The notes below the pieces were generated by a model. That model searched no databases. It was not told where the DNA came from and worked only from the letters and a program-made list of their open reading frames with translations. Made by a program: the position numbers and the translations under genes. A stretch of 64,000 nt of DNA, taken from positions 1-64,000 of the forward strand of contig JALCBJ010000022.1 of assembly GCA_028066595.1 (NCBI GenBank), in the 5' to 3' direction. The first letter of the stretch is position 1. Each line of letters opens with the position of its first letter. Below are positions 8,371 to 17,008 of the stretch, in pieces. This stretch comes from Thermoanaerobaculia bacterium (lineage in GTDB: Bacteria > Acidobacteriota > Thermoanaerobaculia > Multivoradales > J023).

Positions 8371-11025
8371 TCACTCCTCTCGGAGAGTCTCCAGAGGATC
8401 CGTGACCGCGGCTCGAATCGCCGGCAGTCCGCTGGCGAGAGTGCAGACTCCTAGAATCAACAGCGCCGTCGCACCGTAAGTCGGCGGATTCAAGACCGCG
8501 ATGCCAAAGATCAGGGATTCGAGGAGCCCGGACAGCAAGGCGGCGAGACCGAGACCCGCCACCAGGCCGACCAGCGCCCACGCGAGGCCTTGCCCCAACA
8601 CGAGCCGGCAAACATGGCTCGCGGCTGCTCCTAGAGCCATTCGGATCCCAAGGTCCCGCCGGCGCAAATGCACCGAGTACGCCAGAACTCCGTAGACCCC
8701 CACCGCGGCCAGGACGACTGCGAGAAGCGAGAAGAGGCCAACCAGGGAAAGCAGGAAGCGACGCTCGGCAAGGTTGGCGTCGGCGATGTCTTCGAGCGTC
8801 TGAACGGTAGACACAGGCAGTAGCGGATCTAGCTCGCCGACTGCGCGCCGAACTGCGCCTGACAGGCTGGTGGGGTTCAGTCCGGGCTCGACACGCAGCA
8901 CCATCGACTGCTGCCGAAACGACCGCTGGCCAAAGTGCCAAAACAAGGCGGAGCGCGCCACCAGGTCGCCGGGCCGATCGACGATATCGCCGACGACGCC
9001 CACGATTTCGACCTCATTGCCCCAAAGGCTCAACCTCTGCCCGATGACCTCGTGCGGCGACTTGTGCGGCACGAACTCCTCGACCAGTCGCTGGTTCACG
9101 GTCACCACAAGGGGTGCCTCGGCGTCGTCGGTAGGGGCGGGAAGGCGTCCGGCCACCAACTCGGTACCGAGCGCCTCGAAGTACCCTGGATGAACCGCTC
9201 CATATCTGGCGGTTGGGCTGTTCTCCCGCTCGATCGGATCATCGAGGATGCCGAATCCAGTGTTCTCGTCCCAGCCCGTCCATGGCAGATAGTTGGCACC
9301 GCCCACCGACTCGACGCCAGGTAGGCCTGCCAGCGTCTCGCCGAGCCGGCCGTAGAAATTGACGACATCGCCGTCATCGGCGTATCTCTGCTGCGGAAGA
9401 TTCACTTCGAAGGTCAGGACCTGTTCGGGATCGAAGCCCCAATCGGTCACTTGAATCAGCTGAAGGCTGCGCAACAAAAGGCCGCCACCAACCACCAGCG
9501 CTGTAGCCAGCGCTACCTCCAACGCCACCAGCAGGCCACGACGGCCGGTCCAGTGGGAACCGCCGATGGTGCGTCCGCCCTCGGAAAGAGACTCGGCGAG
9601 GGTCGGTGGCCGCAGACGCCAGCTTTGAGCGATGCCGAACAGTAGCCCGGCCGCCGCCGACAAGGCGAAAGTGAAGAGCACCACCAGACCATCGACCTGG
9701 ATCGAGTGAAGTCGCGGAAAGTCCGACGGCATCAGCCGCAGGAGAAGGCCGACACCGAGCCAACCCAAGAGCAGTCCCAGAACACCTCCAGCGGCAGAGA
9801 GAAGAAGACTCTCGACCAACATCTGCTGCCGCAACCGCCCGCGGCCGGCACCGAGAGCGGAAGCGATCGCCAGCTCCCGACGCCGCGCCAACGAGCGAGC
9901 GAAGAGCAGGTGGGCGACGTTGACACAGCCGATGATCACGAGAAATGTCACGGCTGCCGCCAGCAGTGTCATCAGGTCGTCCCGACCGCCGACGATGCGA
10001 TCGTGCAACGACTCGACGCGCACGCTCCAACCACGGTTGGTCTCTGGATGGCGGGTCTCCAGCTCGGCCGCCAGCGCGATCAGCTCCTGCTCGCCGACCT
10101 GCGCCTGGACACCGTCCGCAAGACGGCCGACGACGTTGATGTAGTGCCAGTTGCGCCGTACCTTCTCGGGGGATAGCTCGATCGGCCACCAGGCATCGAC
10201 CGTCTCGCCGTGGCCGGTGGAACGGTAGTTGCCACCGACGTGCTGGAAACCGGCCGGCAGCACACCGAGAACGGTCCAAGCGGCGCCGTTCACCTGTACT
10301 TGCTTACCGACGATGTCCGGATCCGTGGCGAACCTCGTGCGCCACAATCGATCCGAGATCAACAGGACTTTGGCCGCATCGACGGTATCCGCGTCCTCGA
10401 ATACCCGGCCCTTGGCCGGCCGGGCACCCAGGATCTCGAAATAGTCAGGTGTCACCCGCAGTGCTGCGAGTGTCAAGGGCTCGCCACCGTCCGACAGCTC
10501 CAGATCCTCCCGCGTGTAACCCGCCAACACCTGGAAGCCAGTCGCTTCGTTGCGAAAGTCCAACAGGTTGAGCGGCGAGACAGGAAACTCGGCGACGGTA
10601 GTGCGGGTCTCGAAAACCCGCACCAACCGATCGGGTTCCGGGTATGGGAGCGGGCGCAGCACGACGCCGCGGAGGAGACTGAAGACCACCACGCTGGCAC
10701 CCAGGGCCAGCCCTAAAGTGATTACGACCACCGAGGTAAACGATGGCTGCCGCAGCAAACGGCGAGCGCCGAGTCGCAGGTCTCTCAGCACGGATTCCAG
10801 CCCCGGGAGCCCCCGATCGTCACGAACCGATTCCTTGACCTGCTCCTCACCGCCCAGGCGCAGCCGCGCCAGGCGACGCGCCTCTTCCGGTTCGCAGCCG
10901 CCGCGCACGTACTCATCGACCAGTTGGTCGAAGTGAAAGCGAAGCTCCTCGTCGAGCTCGGCTTCGTGACTTCGATATCGAACCACCGCTACCAGGCGCC
11001 GCCAGGTCGCTCGCAGCCGACTCAC
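8371..11025 (-). CDS. ADOP-type MacB/FtsX permease (second copy)
   Basis: A second ADOP permease of 884 residues from a GTG at 11023-11025. This start forms a four-base GTGA overlap with the stop of the upstream PadR gene, which makes it preferable to the longer open frame beginning at 11178. The soluble N-terminus (YRSHEAELDEELRFHFDQ) is followed by a helix at LRLGARRLLRQPSFTSVVVITLGLALG. A periplasmic domain, the middle helices (ARRRELAIASALGAGRGRLRQQML), another periplasmic domain and C-terminal helices (RRDLGIRMALGAAASHVCRLV) complete it. It resembles the 5419-8208 permease only at family level, so the two modules are probably not a recent duplication. An export role is inferred from the family. 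Confidence 0.9.
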   Translation of the reverse strand: MSRLRATWRRLVAVVRYRSHEAELDEELRFHFDQLVDEYVRGGCEPEEARRLARLRLGGEEQVKESVRDDRGLPGLESVLRDLRLGARRLLRQPSFTSVVVITLGLALGASVVVFSLLRGVVLRPLPYPEPDRLVRVFETRTTVAEFPVSPLNLLDFRNEATGFQVLAGYTREDLELSDGGEPLTLAALRVTPDYFEILGARPAKGRVFEDADTVDAAKVLLISDRLWRTRFATDPDIVGKQVQVNGAAWTVLGVLPAGFQHVGGNYRSTGHGETVDAWWPIELSPEKVRRNWHYINVVGRLADGVQAQVGEQELIALAAELETRHPETNRGWSVRVESLHDRIVGGRDDLMTLLAAAVTFLVIIGCVNVAHLLFARSLARRRELAIASALGAGRGRLRQQMLVESLLLSAAGGVLGLLLGWLGVGLLLRLMPSDFPRLHSIQVDGLVVLFTFALSAAAGLLFGIAQSWRLRPPTLAESLSEGGRTIGGSHWTGRRGLLVALEVALATALVVGGGLLLRSLQLIQVTDWGFDPEQVLTFEVNLPQQRYADDGDVVNFYGRLGETLAGLPGVESVGGANYLPWTGWDENTGFGILDDPIERENSPTARYGAVHPGYFEALGTELVAGRLPAPTDDAEAPLVVTVNQRLVEEFVPHKSPHEVIGQRLSLWGNEVEIVGVVGDIVDRPGDLVARSALFWHFGQRSFRQQSMVLRVEPGLNPTSLSGAVRRAVGELDPLLPVSTVQTLEDIADANLAERRFLLSLVGLFSLLAVVLAAVGVYGVLAYSVHLRRRDLGIRMALGAAASHVCRLVLGQGLAWALVGLVAGLGLAALLSGLLESLIFGIAVLNPPTYGATALLILGVCTLASGLPAIRAAVTDPLETLREE

Positions 11026-11387
11026 GACGCAGGCTCCGCGAGCACCCGGTTCACGACCGACGAAACCCGTCGCCAATCCTCTCGCTCGCGCTCCAAGCGC
11101 TTCCGCCCCGCGTCGGTGATGGAGTAGAACTTGGCTCGGCGATTGTTGTCGGACGTGCCCCACTCCGAGCCGATCCAACCACGGTGAGACAGTCGTGTCA
11201 GGGCCGGATAAAGAGTTCCCTGATTCAGACTCAGCACCTCGTCCGACACCTGCTCCAACCGTCGCGCGATGCCGTAGCCGTGCATCGGACCCAGAGCGGC
11301 GAGGGTTTGCAGTACCAAGAGATCCAGGGTTCCCTGGATCATCTCCATTCCCGTTTTTCGCGTCATGTCCTCGCCTGCTTCTTCCAT
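11022..11387 (-). CDS. PadR-family transcriptional regulator
   Basis: A 121-residue PadR repressor with the diagnostic QGTLDLLVLQTLAALGPMHG helix and GTLYPALTRLSHRGWI recognition region, and FYSITDAGRKRLERE in the wing. It leads the second permease module and its stop overlaps the permease GTG by four bases, implying translational coupling. The ATG at 11387 fits the promoter just upstream, but internal ATGs at residues 8 and 14 are also possible because the family usually begins near MEMIQGTLD. It probably autoregulates through the inverted repeat at 11394-11430. Confidence 0.93.
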   Translation of the reverse strand: MEEAGEDMTRKTGMEMIQGTLDLLVLQTLAALGPMHGYGIARRLEQVSDEVLSLNQGTLYPALTRLSHRGWIGSEWGTSDNNRRAKFYSITDAGRKRLEREREDWRRVSSVVNRVLAEPAS

Positions 11388-11393
11388 TAGAAG

Positions 11394-11436
11394 ATCTACA
11401 TGAGAGATCCTAGTAACCCTCCCTGTAGATTGTCAA
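11394..11436 (-). promoter_or_regulatory. Promoter and PadR-type inverted repeat
   Basis: On the minus strand TTGACA (11436-11431) and TAGGAT (11412-11407) are separated by 18 bases and drive the PadR-permease operon. ATCTACA (11394-11400) and TGTAGAT (11424-11430) form a perfect 7-bp inverted repeat enclosing the -10 box, a sensible place for a repressor. The hexamers and the repeat are visible; the regulator assignment is inferred from proximity. Confidence 0.6.
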
Positions 11437-11459
11437 CAGGAAATGGCAGGTTCCTAGGA

Positions 11460-12233
11460 CTATTCGGACACGACCGATGTCAGCTCGGGGCGCTTGGGAT
11501 CGAGCTCGTCTCCCGAAGAGCGTCCCCACAGATGGCGCCAGATCCAGGGTGCCAGATACCGACCGATCCAGCGCGCTTCCGCCGTGATGGCCTCTGTCAA
11601 CCTAGGCGGCGGCGAAGGTGGCAGCGGGTCAGCCCAGCCATCGGGAGTGTCGGGTATTTCCAGCGCCTCCGCCAGGGCCCACGCGATACGGGCGTGACCC
11701 GCACTGTTGGCGTGGAGGCGGTCGTCACTCCATAGTCTCGGATCCGATGCCACCGGATACGCGGCCAGATCGACCAGCACCGCACCCGTCTCCCTACATA
11801 CCCGACGAATCTCAGAGTTCAGCCGCTCGATGCGCTCGCGGAGTAGGCGGGCCATCGGCATCACCGGCGACAGATCCGGCAGGTTGATGCTGAGCACGGT
11901 GGCGCCTGCCGAGATCAGGGTGCTTTGCATCTCCTCTAGGTCCGCCGCCACCCTCGTGGGGTCGAAGCGCCGCGACACGACGTCGTTGGTACCGGCAAAA
12001 ACCGTGGCCAGGTCTGGACGCAACTGCAGAGCGGGCTGTAGCTGCTGGTCGCGGACCTGTCGAGTCGAACGCCCGCGAATGGCCAGATTGGCGTAGAGCA
12101 ACGAACCCTGCGATCGGGCCACCCGTTCCGCAAAGCGGTCGGCCCACCCGCGGTAGCGACCGCGACCGTCCGGATCGTCGAGGCCCTCGGTGGAGCTGTC
12201 ACCGATGGCGACGTAGCGCTCGTATCGCTTCAC
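11460..12233 (-). CDS. SGNH/GDSL-family hydrolase
   Basis: A 257-residue GDSL-like esterase/acylhydrolase. Block I is AIGDSSTEG with Ser13 as the predicted nucleophile, block III contains AGTNDVV, and the C-terminal catalytic pair lies in DDRLHANSAGH. No signal peptide is evident, so the enzyme is probably cytoplasmic. The substrate cannot be read from sequence; relatives act on lipids or O-acetyl groups. The start is a GTG at 12231-12233, which fits the usual beginning just before the GDS block. The last 50 residues are rich in Pro and Arg and look like a family-specific tail. It is the first gene after the second PadR promoter, on the same strand but upstream of it. Confidence 0.88.
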   Translation of the reverse strand: MKRYERYVAIGDSSTEGLDDPDGRGRYRGWADRFAERVARSQGSLLYANLAIRGRSTRQVRDQQLQPALQLRPDLATVFAGTNDVVSRRFDPTRVAADLEEMQSTLISAGATVLSINLPDLSPVMPMARLLRERIERLNSEIRRVCRETGAVLVDLAAYPVASDPRLWSDDRLHANSAGHARIAWALAEALEIPDTPDGWADPLPPSPPPRLTEAITAEARWIGRYLAPWIWRHLWGRSSGDELDPKRPELTSVVSE

Positions 12234-12784
12234 TCCGGCCAGCAGCTCGCCTCGCCCGACTCCATCGTGTCGGATCGGTGGGAGTAGCTCGCTTCCGGTC
12301 TTGGCTGCTTTGCGTCACCCATTCGGAGGCCTTCTGGTGTGGACGCCAGGATCGGCATCGCGACGGATGCTACCAACAGCCGCGATGTCAGGGCGACGGG
12401 GAGTCGTTGTCCGAGGTAGGCGGCACGAACCTCGAGATCACGCAACCACCACCTCTATATCCGGCGTGAGGTAGCCATCCCGCAGGCTTACGCACGAACT
12501 CCATGGCGCCGCAGTCCGGTCCTGCCCACGACATCTACGCCGCGCGACCGGAAGACTACATACTCCGGCCGATGCGCTGGCAGACTGCCGCAGAAACGCA
12601 CCAGAATACGCCACCGAGCCAATCGATCATCTAAGGGCGCGAGGGCTGAACTGTCGCCTCTTGCATCGTCTGGTTCCTCACCGACCTGTCCCATGATTCA
12701 CGGGCGGTCGGCGACTGGACCCGGTGGTTTGGCGAGTCGTTCCCGATGGAGGCCAACCGCGCTCCGAGCACGGAAGGAAGTCGT
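12234..12784. other. Intergenic stretch with no supported gene
   Basis: This 551-base gap holds only short open frames whose translations look non-coding. One on the minus strand (12230-12445, 71 codons) ends in a four-base overlap with the GTG start of the hydrolase, which is suggestive. However, its protein is Arg/Ser/Pro-rich and resembles nothing I know. I see no RNA gene, promoter of note or repeat here. Confidence 0.5.
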
Positions 12785-14056
12785 CTACTGGGACTCCATC
12801 TCGACCCCGCCACCGACACCGAGCCACCACAGGCCGTCCGCGGCGATGTTCAGGAACAAGGCGCTTCGGCCACGCTTCACCTCGGCCCGAAGTAGACGCG
12901 GCTGACCAGACAAGACTTCGTTGTAAACGATCCGATCCTGGCTATCGAACACAAGGAGCCGCCAACGGTCGATGTCGACGTCGGGCTGCGCCACCAGCGC
13001 CAGGAAGTGTTCCGGATCTTCCACCGTAGCCTCTGGCTGCCACGACGCCGCGTCGACGAAACGCATGCCATCGAGATCATGTTGGAAGTCGGCGTTGCCC
13101 TCGAGATCGTAGGCCCGCACGATCGCGCCTCCGACCAGCAGACGCCGGCCGGCGCCGACATCCACAACTTCGACATGCCGATGCGCGCCGTCGTCGTCGA
13201 CCGGCAGGTCGAGCCGTTGCAAGAGTTCTCCTCGAGGATTCCAGATCGACATTCCACCTTGGTGCTCGACCGCAACGACCCAAGCACTGCTCTCCTCGGT
13301 AGTGCGTTCCAACAGCAGCCTCGAGAACAAGGGTGCCTCCCGTTGCCACACGGTCTCTCCCGAGGAGTCGAGTCGTCGGATGGAGCCCTGGCCGGCCGCG
13401 TAGAACTCCACGTCGCCGTCGCGCTCCAGGTCGGCAGGCAGCAGCTGCTGTGGTGGAAGCTTCGGATCTGGGTGGTGCCGAAACACCATCTCGCCCGACA
13501 GATCGAGGACTTCCGTTTCCGAATAGCCACCACCCATCTGCACGATCACCGGCCGGCCGTTCAGCCGGGTGACTGTGGAGTACCAGCTCCACTGCGATCC
13601 CTCGGCTCCGCGATGCTCGACGATCTCCACGGGCTCGGGAGCCACCGCGGGGCCCTCCGGGAACTGAGAACGAGCTGCCGACTCGAGGTCGAGAGGCCGG
13701 AAAGATCGGATCGCGTGATGGTTCGCGACCACCAGCTCGTCTCCCGGCGTGCCGTCGAACTCTGTGATCCGGAACCATGCGCTGGCGTCGAGCAAGCGGA
13801 CTCGGCCGATACCGCCGTTCGTCACGACAATCCGAGGTGGCCCGATCTCGGCCCGTCGTGACTCCCGTTCGGCCACCGTCCACGGCGCTCGATCGGGCCG
13901 GGCGATCGACCATGCCAACGTCAGTACCGCGACCGTAGCGGCAGCGGTGAGAAGACCACCGAGGAACCGGGAGCGGGACCATGCGAAACCACACAAGAAT
14001 CCGACGATAAGGCCTGCGGGCAGGGCGCCGACCAGGAGATAGACAGGCGAGAACAA
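12785..14056 (-). CDS. Membrane-anchored beta-propeller-like protein
   Basis: A 423-residue protein of unknown function. Two hydrophobic segments near the N-terminus (about residues 6-25 and 33-50) anchor a long extracytoplasmic part. That part has repeated beta-strand units such as VLDLSGEMVFRHHPDP, IRRLDSSGETVWQREAP and IWNPRGELLQRLDLP. These are typical of PQQ/FG-GAP-type propeller blades that read out a value, then a formatted quantity. The apparent start is TTG (14054-14056), with no ATG nearby. It follows the small membrane protein at 14084-14428 by 27 bases on the same strand, so the pair is probably co-transcribed. No catalytic motif is seen. Confidence 0.8.
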   Translation of the reverse strand: MFSPVYLLVGALPAGLIVGFLCGFAWSRSRFLGGLLTAAATVAVLTLAWSIARPDRAPWTVAERESRRAEIGPPRIVVTNGGIGRVRLLDASAWFRITEFDGTPGDELVVANHHAIRSFRPLDLESAARSQFPEGPAVAPEPVEIVEHRGAEGSQWSWYSTVTRLNGRPVIVQMGGGYSETEVLDLSGEMVFRHHPDPKLPPQQLLPADLERDGDVEFYAAGQGSIRRLDSSGETVWQREAPLFSRLLLERTTEESSAWVVAVEHQGGMSIWNPRGELLQRLDLPVDDDGAHRHVEVVDVGAGRRLLVGGAIVRAYDLEGNADFQHDLDGMRFVDAASWQPEATVEDPEHFLALVAQPDVDIDRWRLLVFDSQDRIVYNEVLSGQPRLLRAEVKRGRSALFLNIAADGLWWLGVGGGVEMESQ

Positions 14057-14083
14057 GAACAGGATGGCCGCGGTGGAGCTGGT

Positions 14084-14428
14084 CTAAAAGACCAACACCA
14101 GCAAGCGCACCGAGATCTCACCCAGCAACAGGAACGACCCACCTCCGAGGGTTGCCCCAAGACCCGGTATCGACGACCGGAAACGACGGTCGAGCAACCG
14201 AGCCGCCAGCAGGTAGACCATCCATGGCATCGCTGCCCACAAGCCGAACACCAGCAGACCGGCCAAGCTGATGACGAAGGCCAGCAAGCCGCCCTCGCCC
14301 AGGCTGTCCAGCGCGGAAAGCAAGGCCGACCCGCCGATCACCAGAATGCCGGCACCAGCGAGCCGAGTTCCCCAAAGCCTCGAGGGCCCTCCGTCGAGGG
14401 CATGGTTCTCTGTCTCTGTCCTATGCAA
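14084..14428 (-). CDS. Small integral membrane protein
   Basis: A 114-residue protein with three hydrophobic segments (about residues 23-42, 45-78 and 90-113) separated by short Arg-containing loops (LLDRRFRSS). No family is recognised. The only plausible start in frame is a TTG at 14426-14428, so the N-terminus is uncertain. It precedes the membrane-anchored propeller gene with a 27-base gap and may help assemble or localise that protein; this is inferred from position only. Confidence 0.6.
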   Translation of the reverse strand: MHRTETENHALDGGPSRLWGTRLAGAGILVIGGSALLSALDSLGEGGLLAFVISLAGLLVFGLWAAMPWMVYLLAARLLDRRFRSSIPGLGATLGGGSFLLLGEISVRLLVLVF

Positions 14429-14542
14429 GGCCCTGCGCCCGATCCCACCACGTCATCATTCCATTATCTATGGGTTCCCGTGGAAGGGGCTCGCCGGAAG
14501 GACGAAGCGTTCGCTGGAAAGGTCGAATCGCCGAACGTATGA

Positions 14543-14569
14543 CGGCCCGGACGTCGCGCGTCCGGACCG
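14543..14569 (-). terminator. Strong hairpin, probable terminator of the lipase operon
   Basis: CGGCCCGGACG (14543-14553) and CGTCCGGACCG (14559-14569) pair over 11 bp with one G-U around a five-base loop. The hairpin lies about 25 bases beyond the stop at 14594 of the minus-strand DUF4785-like gene. There is no T-run, so it is only a probable terminator. Confidence 0.5.
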
Positions 14570-14593
14570 TCCTCGGCTGCGATCGGAGCCGCG

Positions 14594-15835
14594 TCAGTCG
14601 ACGACCAGACCGATAGCTTGTCGGTGCAGTATCCCCATGCGGCCCTGGTCCAAGAGGCGCAAGTCTCGGATCTCGAACGGCGCTCCGACCTCGGCCTCGT
14701 CGAGCAACGAGCGATCGAACGAGAGGCGAACGACGCCGTCGGCGGCCAGCCAACTGGCACTGTGGCCCATAGCTACCGGACGCAACACGCCGGCAGCGTC
14801 GGTGCCGAACAACACTCCGCGCACCTCGTAGCGTCCGGGGCTCCCGACCTGGACTGCAAAGTCTGCCCGTAGACCGCTCCGTCCCTGCGTCAGGGCGACG
14901 TCGCCGGCGAGACCGGCGGTCGGCAAGTGGACTCCGAAGGCGGTTCGCGCGCTGCGCACCACCTCGAGACCGTCGACCGAGCCGCGAGCCGCCACGTGCA
15001 GCTCCCAGAGGCCGTCCACATGCCGTTCGCGGGCGTCGAGCGGCAGCTGTACCGAGAGGTAGCCGCCCTCGCCCGGCGCGATCTCGACCCGCCAGGCACG
15101 ACCTGCCGGAGACGTGACATAGGCCTCGACGCCGTAGAGAGGTAGAGTCTTTTCCGAGCTTCCCAACCTGGCGGCGGCCTCGAGGGTCTGGCCGTGGAGG
15201 TAGTCCGTGGCGCCAGCACGCAGACCGAGAATGTAGGGGCTCTCCACGTCGAAAACGTGGATCTGGTACCGGCCTCCAGACTCGAGAGCTGCGGCCTGAA
15301 GCACGATCTCGCCGACTCCAACGCTCGGTGCCAGCCGGAACGCGGTAGTGCCTTCCATGAAGGGCACACCGGCCTTCTCCAGCTCCGCAGCCTCGACGAG
15401 TAGCGACATGCCGCTACCTTTGTCGAAGGAGCCGGCGGCGCTGCGAATCAGCAGGCCGGAGGGCTCTATGGTCGGCAACGCCTTGTCCCGAGCCGACGTC
15501 GGGTTGATGCGCACGACGGCATTCTCCGCTGTCACGTAGATCGGTACCCCGCGACGCAGGTCATCTCCCGAAACGTCGGTGAAGTACTCACGGCTGGCTA
15601 CCTCGAACGGTGCCGGGCGCAGGTCGAGGGCGAGATCGGAGCGCACCGCGTAAGTAAAGGCGACATCTTCCCGGGAAACGCCCGGACGCGCCTTGTCGAG
15701 AACCCGAATCAGGTCAGATGCAGCGAGATCGCCCTCTTGGACGGGCGCCAGACGAACCGTGTCGGCGGCGCTCGAGGGAATGGCCAGAACCAGGGCGGTG
15801 GCGGATATCAGAATGGCGTTCTTGAAGCTCAACAT
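14594..15835 (-). CDS. Exported DUF4785-like protein paired with lipase
   Basis: A 413-residue secreted protein starting at the ATG 15833-15835, which has GGAGG eight bases upstream and opens a signal peptide (MLSFKNAILISATALVLAIP, cleavage near SSAAD). The mature protein is a beta-rich, multi-domain chain without catalytic motifs. SREYFTDVSGDDLRRGVPIYVTAENAVVRINP and the following Ig-like segments resemble DUF4785 proteins. The frame is open further upstream but overlaps the lipase. It begins 16 bases after the lipase stop, so the two are one operon. A role in helping the lipase to fold, or in binding its substrate at the cell surface, is possible but is inference from the pairing. Confidence 0.8.
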   Translation of the reverse strand: MLSFKNAILISATALVLAIPSSAADTVRLAPVQEGDLAASDLIRVLDKARPGVSREDVAFTYAVRSDLALDLRPAPFEVASREYFTDVSGDDLRRGVPIYVTAENAVVRINPTSARDKALPTIEPSGLLIRSAAGSFDKGSGMSLLVEAAELEKAGVPFMEGTTAFRLAPSVGVGEIVLQAAALESGGRYQIHVFDVESPYILGLRAGATDYLHGQTLEAAARLGSSEKTLPLYGVEAYVTSPAGRAWRVEIAPGEGGYLSVQLPLDARERHVDGLWELHVAARGSVDGLEVVRSARTAFGVHLPTAGLAGDVALTQGRSGLRADFAVQVGSPGRYEVRGVLFGTDAAGVLRPVAMGHSASWLAADGVVRLSFDRSLLDEAEVGAPFEIRDLRLLDQGRMGILHRQAIGLVVD

Positions 15836-15851
15836 GGCTTTGGCCTCCAGA

Positions 15852-16724
15852 TCACAGGTCGTTGCGCAGGATGACGTCGAGGCCGAAGCACTTGCGGCGG
15901 CTCTGGTTGTGCGACAAGGGCTCATCGCCCTGGGTCTGAGCGGTATCGAAGAACCAGAGAGATCCCGCTCCGTTCTGGCTGCTGCACTCCAAGAAGCCGT
16001 CGGAACAACTGTCGAGCCACGCCTGAGTGATCTCGAGACCCAGGTTCAGCGTGTAGCCACCACAGTAGGAGTCGCCATCCCAGATCGCGGTCTCGACATC
16101 GGTACCGACGACGTTCCAGAAGCCCTTGGGTAAGGACGGGCGACCCGAGGTGCCCAACAACCAGTTGGCGTTGTAGTAGGCCATCCAGCTGGTCTGCTGC
16201 ATGCGGACGGCGTCGCTCTGGTAACCGAGCAGCCAACCCACGGCGGCCTCGAAAATGGTCCCGCTCATCACCGCATCGGCAAGTGGTGTACCGAGCGACG
16301 ACGGCGCCAGGGCATTGACCCAACGAATCTTGGAGATGATGTTCGGGTATCGGCTGTCCCAGGTCGGGTTGGACAGGATCCAGCGCATCACGTTGCCACC
16401 GTTCGAGTGGGTGATCACCACCAAGTCGGTGATGCCCTTCGAAGTGATGAATGAGTCCAGGTAACCGGCGAGACAGCCGGCGGCACCAGACGTCCACATG
16501 TACTCTTCGAAGTCGCAATTGACGACGACATAGTTGCTCTGGTCTGGCAGGCCCTGGCGAATCGAGTTCACCATCGCGGACTTCCAGTAGTCGTTCAGAG
16601 CGTCGGTCTGCGAGCCCGTCCCATGGACGAAGGCGACACCAGTCTCGGCTGCCACCGGACTGGCGAAGCCGAGCCCGCTCAGGACGACACACGCGAGCAG
16701 GAAGGCGAAAGGACTACGTAGCAC
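15852..16724 (-). CDS. Secreted triacylglycerol lipase-like alpha/beta hydrolase
   Basis: A 290-residue exported hydrolase. The GTG at 16722-16724 is chosen because GAGGAGGT stands seven bases upstream and a signal peptide follows at once (LRSPFAFLLACVVLSGLGFASPVAA, cut near AETG). The mature chain starts with the oxyanion-loop motif FVHGTGSQ and has the nucleophile elbow THSNGGNVMRW, where Ser in HSNGG is the predicted nucleophile, followed by APSSLGTPLAD. Several cysteines (in VVNCDFEEY, AAGCLAG, SYCGGY, DSCSDGFLECSS) suggest disulfides. This is the arrangement of extracellular lipases and PHB-type esterases. It is followed in the operon by the DUF4785-like protein, and its promoter carries a TetR-like operator. 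Confidence 0.88.
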   Translation of the reverse strand: MLRSPFAFLLACVVLSGLGFASPVAAETGVAFVHGTGSQTDALNDYWKSAMVNSIRQGLPDQSNYVVVNCDFEEYMWTSGAAGCLAGYLDSFITSKGITDLVVITHSNGGNVMRWILSNPTWDSRYPNIISKIRWVNALAPSSLGTPLADAVMSGTIFEAAVGWLLGYQSDAVRMQQTSWMAYYNANWLLGTSGRPSLPKGFWNVVGTDVETAIWDGDSYCGGYTLNLGLEITQAWLDSCSDGFLECSSQNGAGSLWFFDTAQTQGDEPLSHNQSRRKCFGLDVILRNDL

Positions 16725-16871
16725 GTTCCGTACCTCCTCGGGGGTCAGGAGTGTTCGTACGGATCCGCACCGAGCCACCAACACGGGGGATCCAAGGTAG
16801 AGGCCGAGATCCGAACACCACAATGGCGAAGCCGGACAGCTCTTTGGGCGATCGGAACGCGGACGCTGAGG

Positions 16872-16914
16872 ACTTACTTACCGGTAGGTTAGCGAGCGAA
16901 ACTTCGCCAGTCAA
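16872..16914 (-). promoter_or_regulatory. Lipase operon promoter with TetR-type operator
   Basis: On the minus strand TTGACT (16914-16909) and TAACCT (16891-16886) are exactly 17 bases apart. Immediately downstream lies ACCTACCGGTAAGTAAGT (16889-16872), centred on the perfect 8-bp palindrome TACCGGTA (16879-16886). This form is common among TetR-family operators. An 11-bp perfect inverted repeat (16889-16899 and 16933-16943) brackets the -35/-10 region. The lipase GTG is about 160 bases downstream. The regulator is not in this window. Confidence 0.55.
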
Positions 16915-17008
16915 GCGTTCTTTGCCCGGAGCTCGCTCGCTAAAGGTGCGGAGCGAACGCGGCGACACCCGAGCTCAGTGGGCCCCACACACTCGGGTCC
17001 CCGATGCT

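Noticed and set aside
12230-12445. A 71-codon minus-strand gene overlapping the GDSL hydrolase start by GTGA
   Set aside because: The overlap is suggestive, but the protein has no protein-like pattern or ribosome site, so it was not called.
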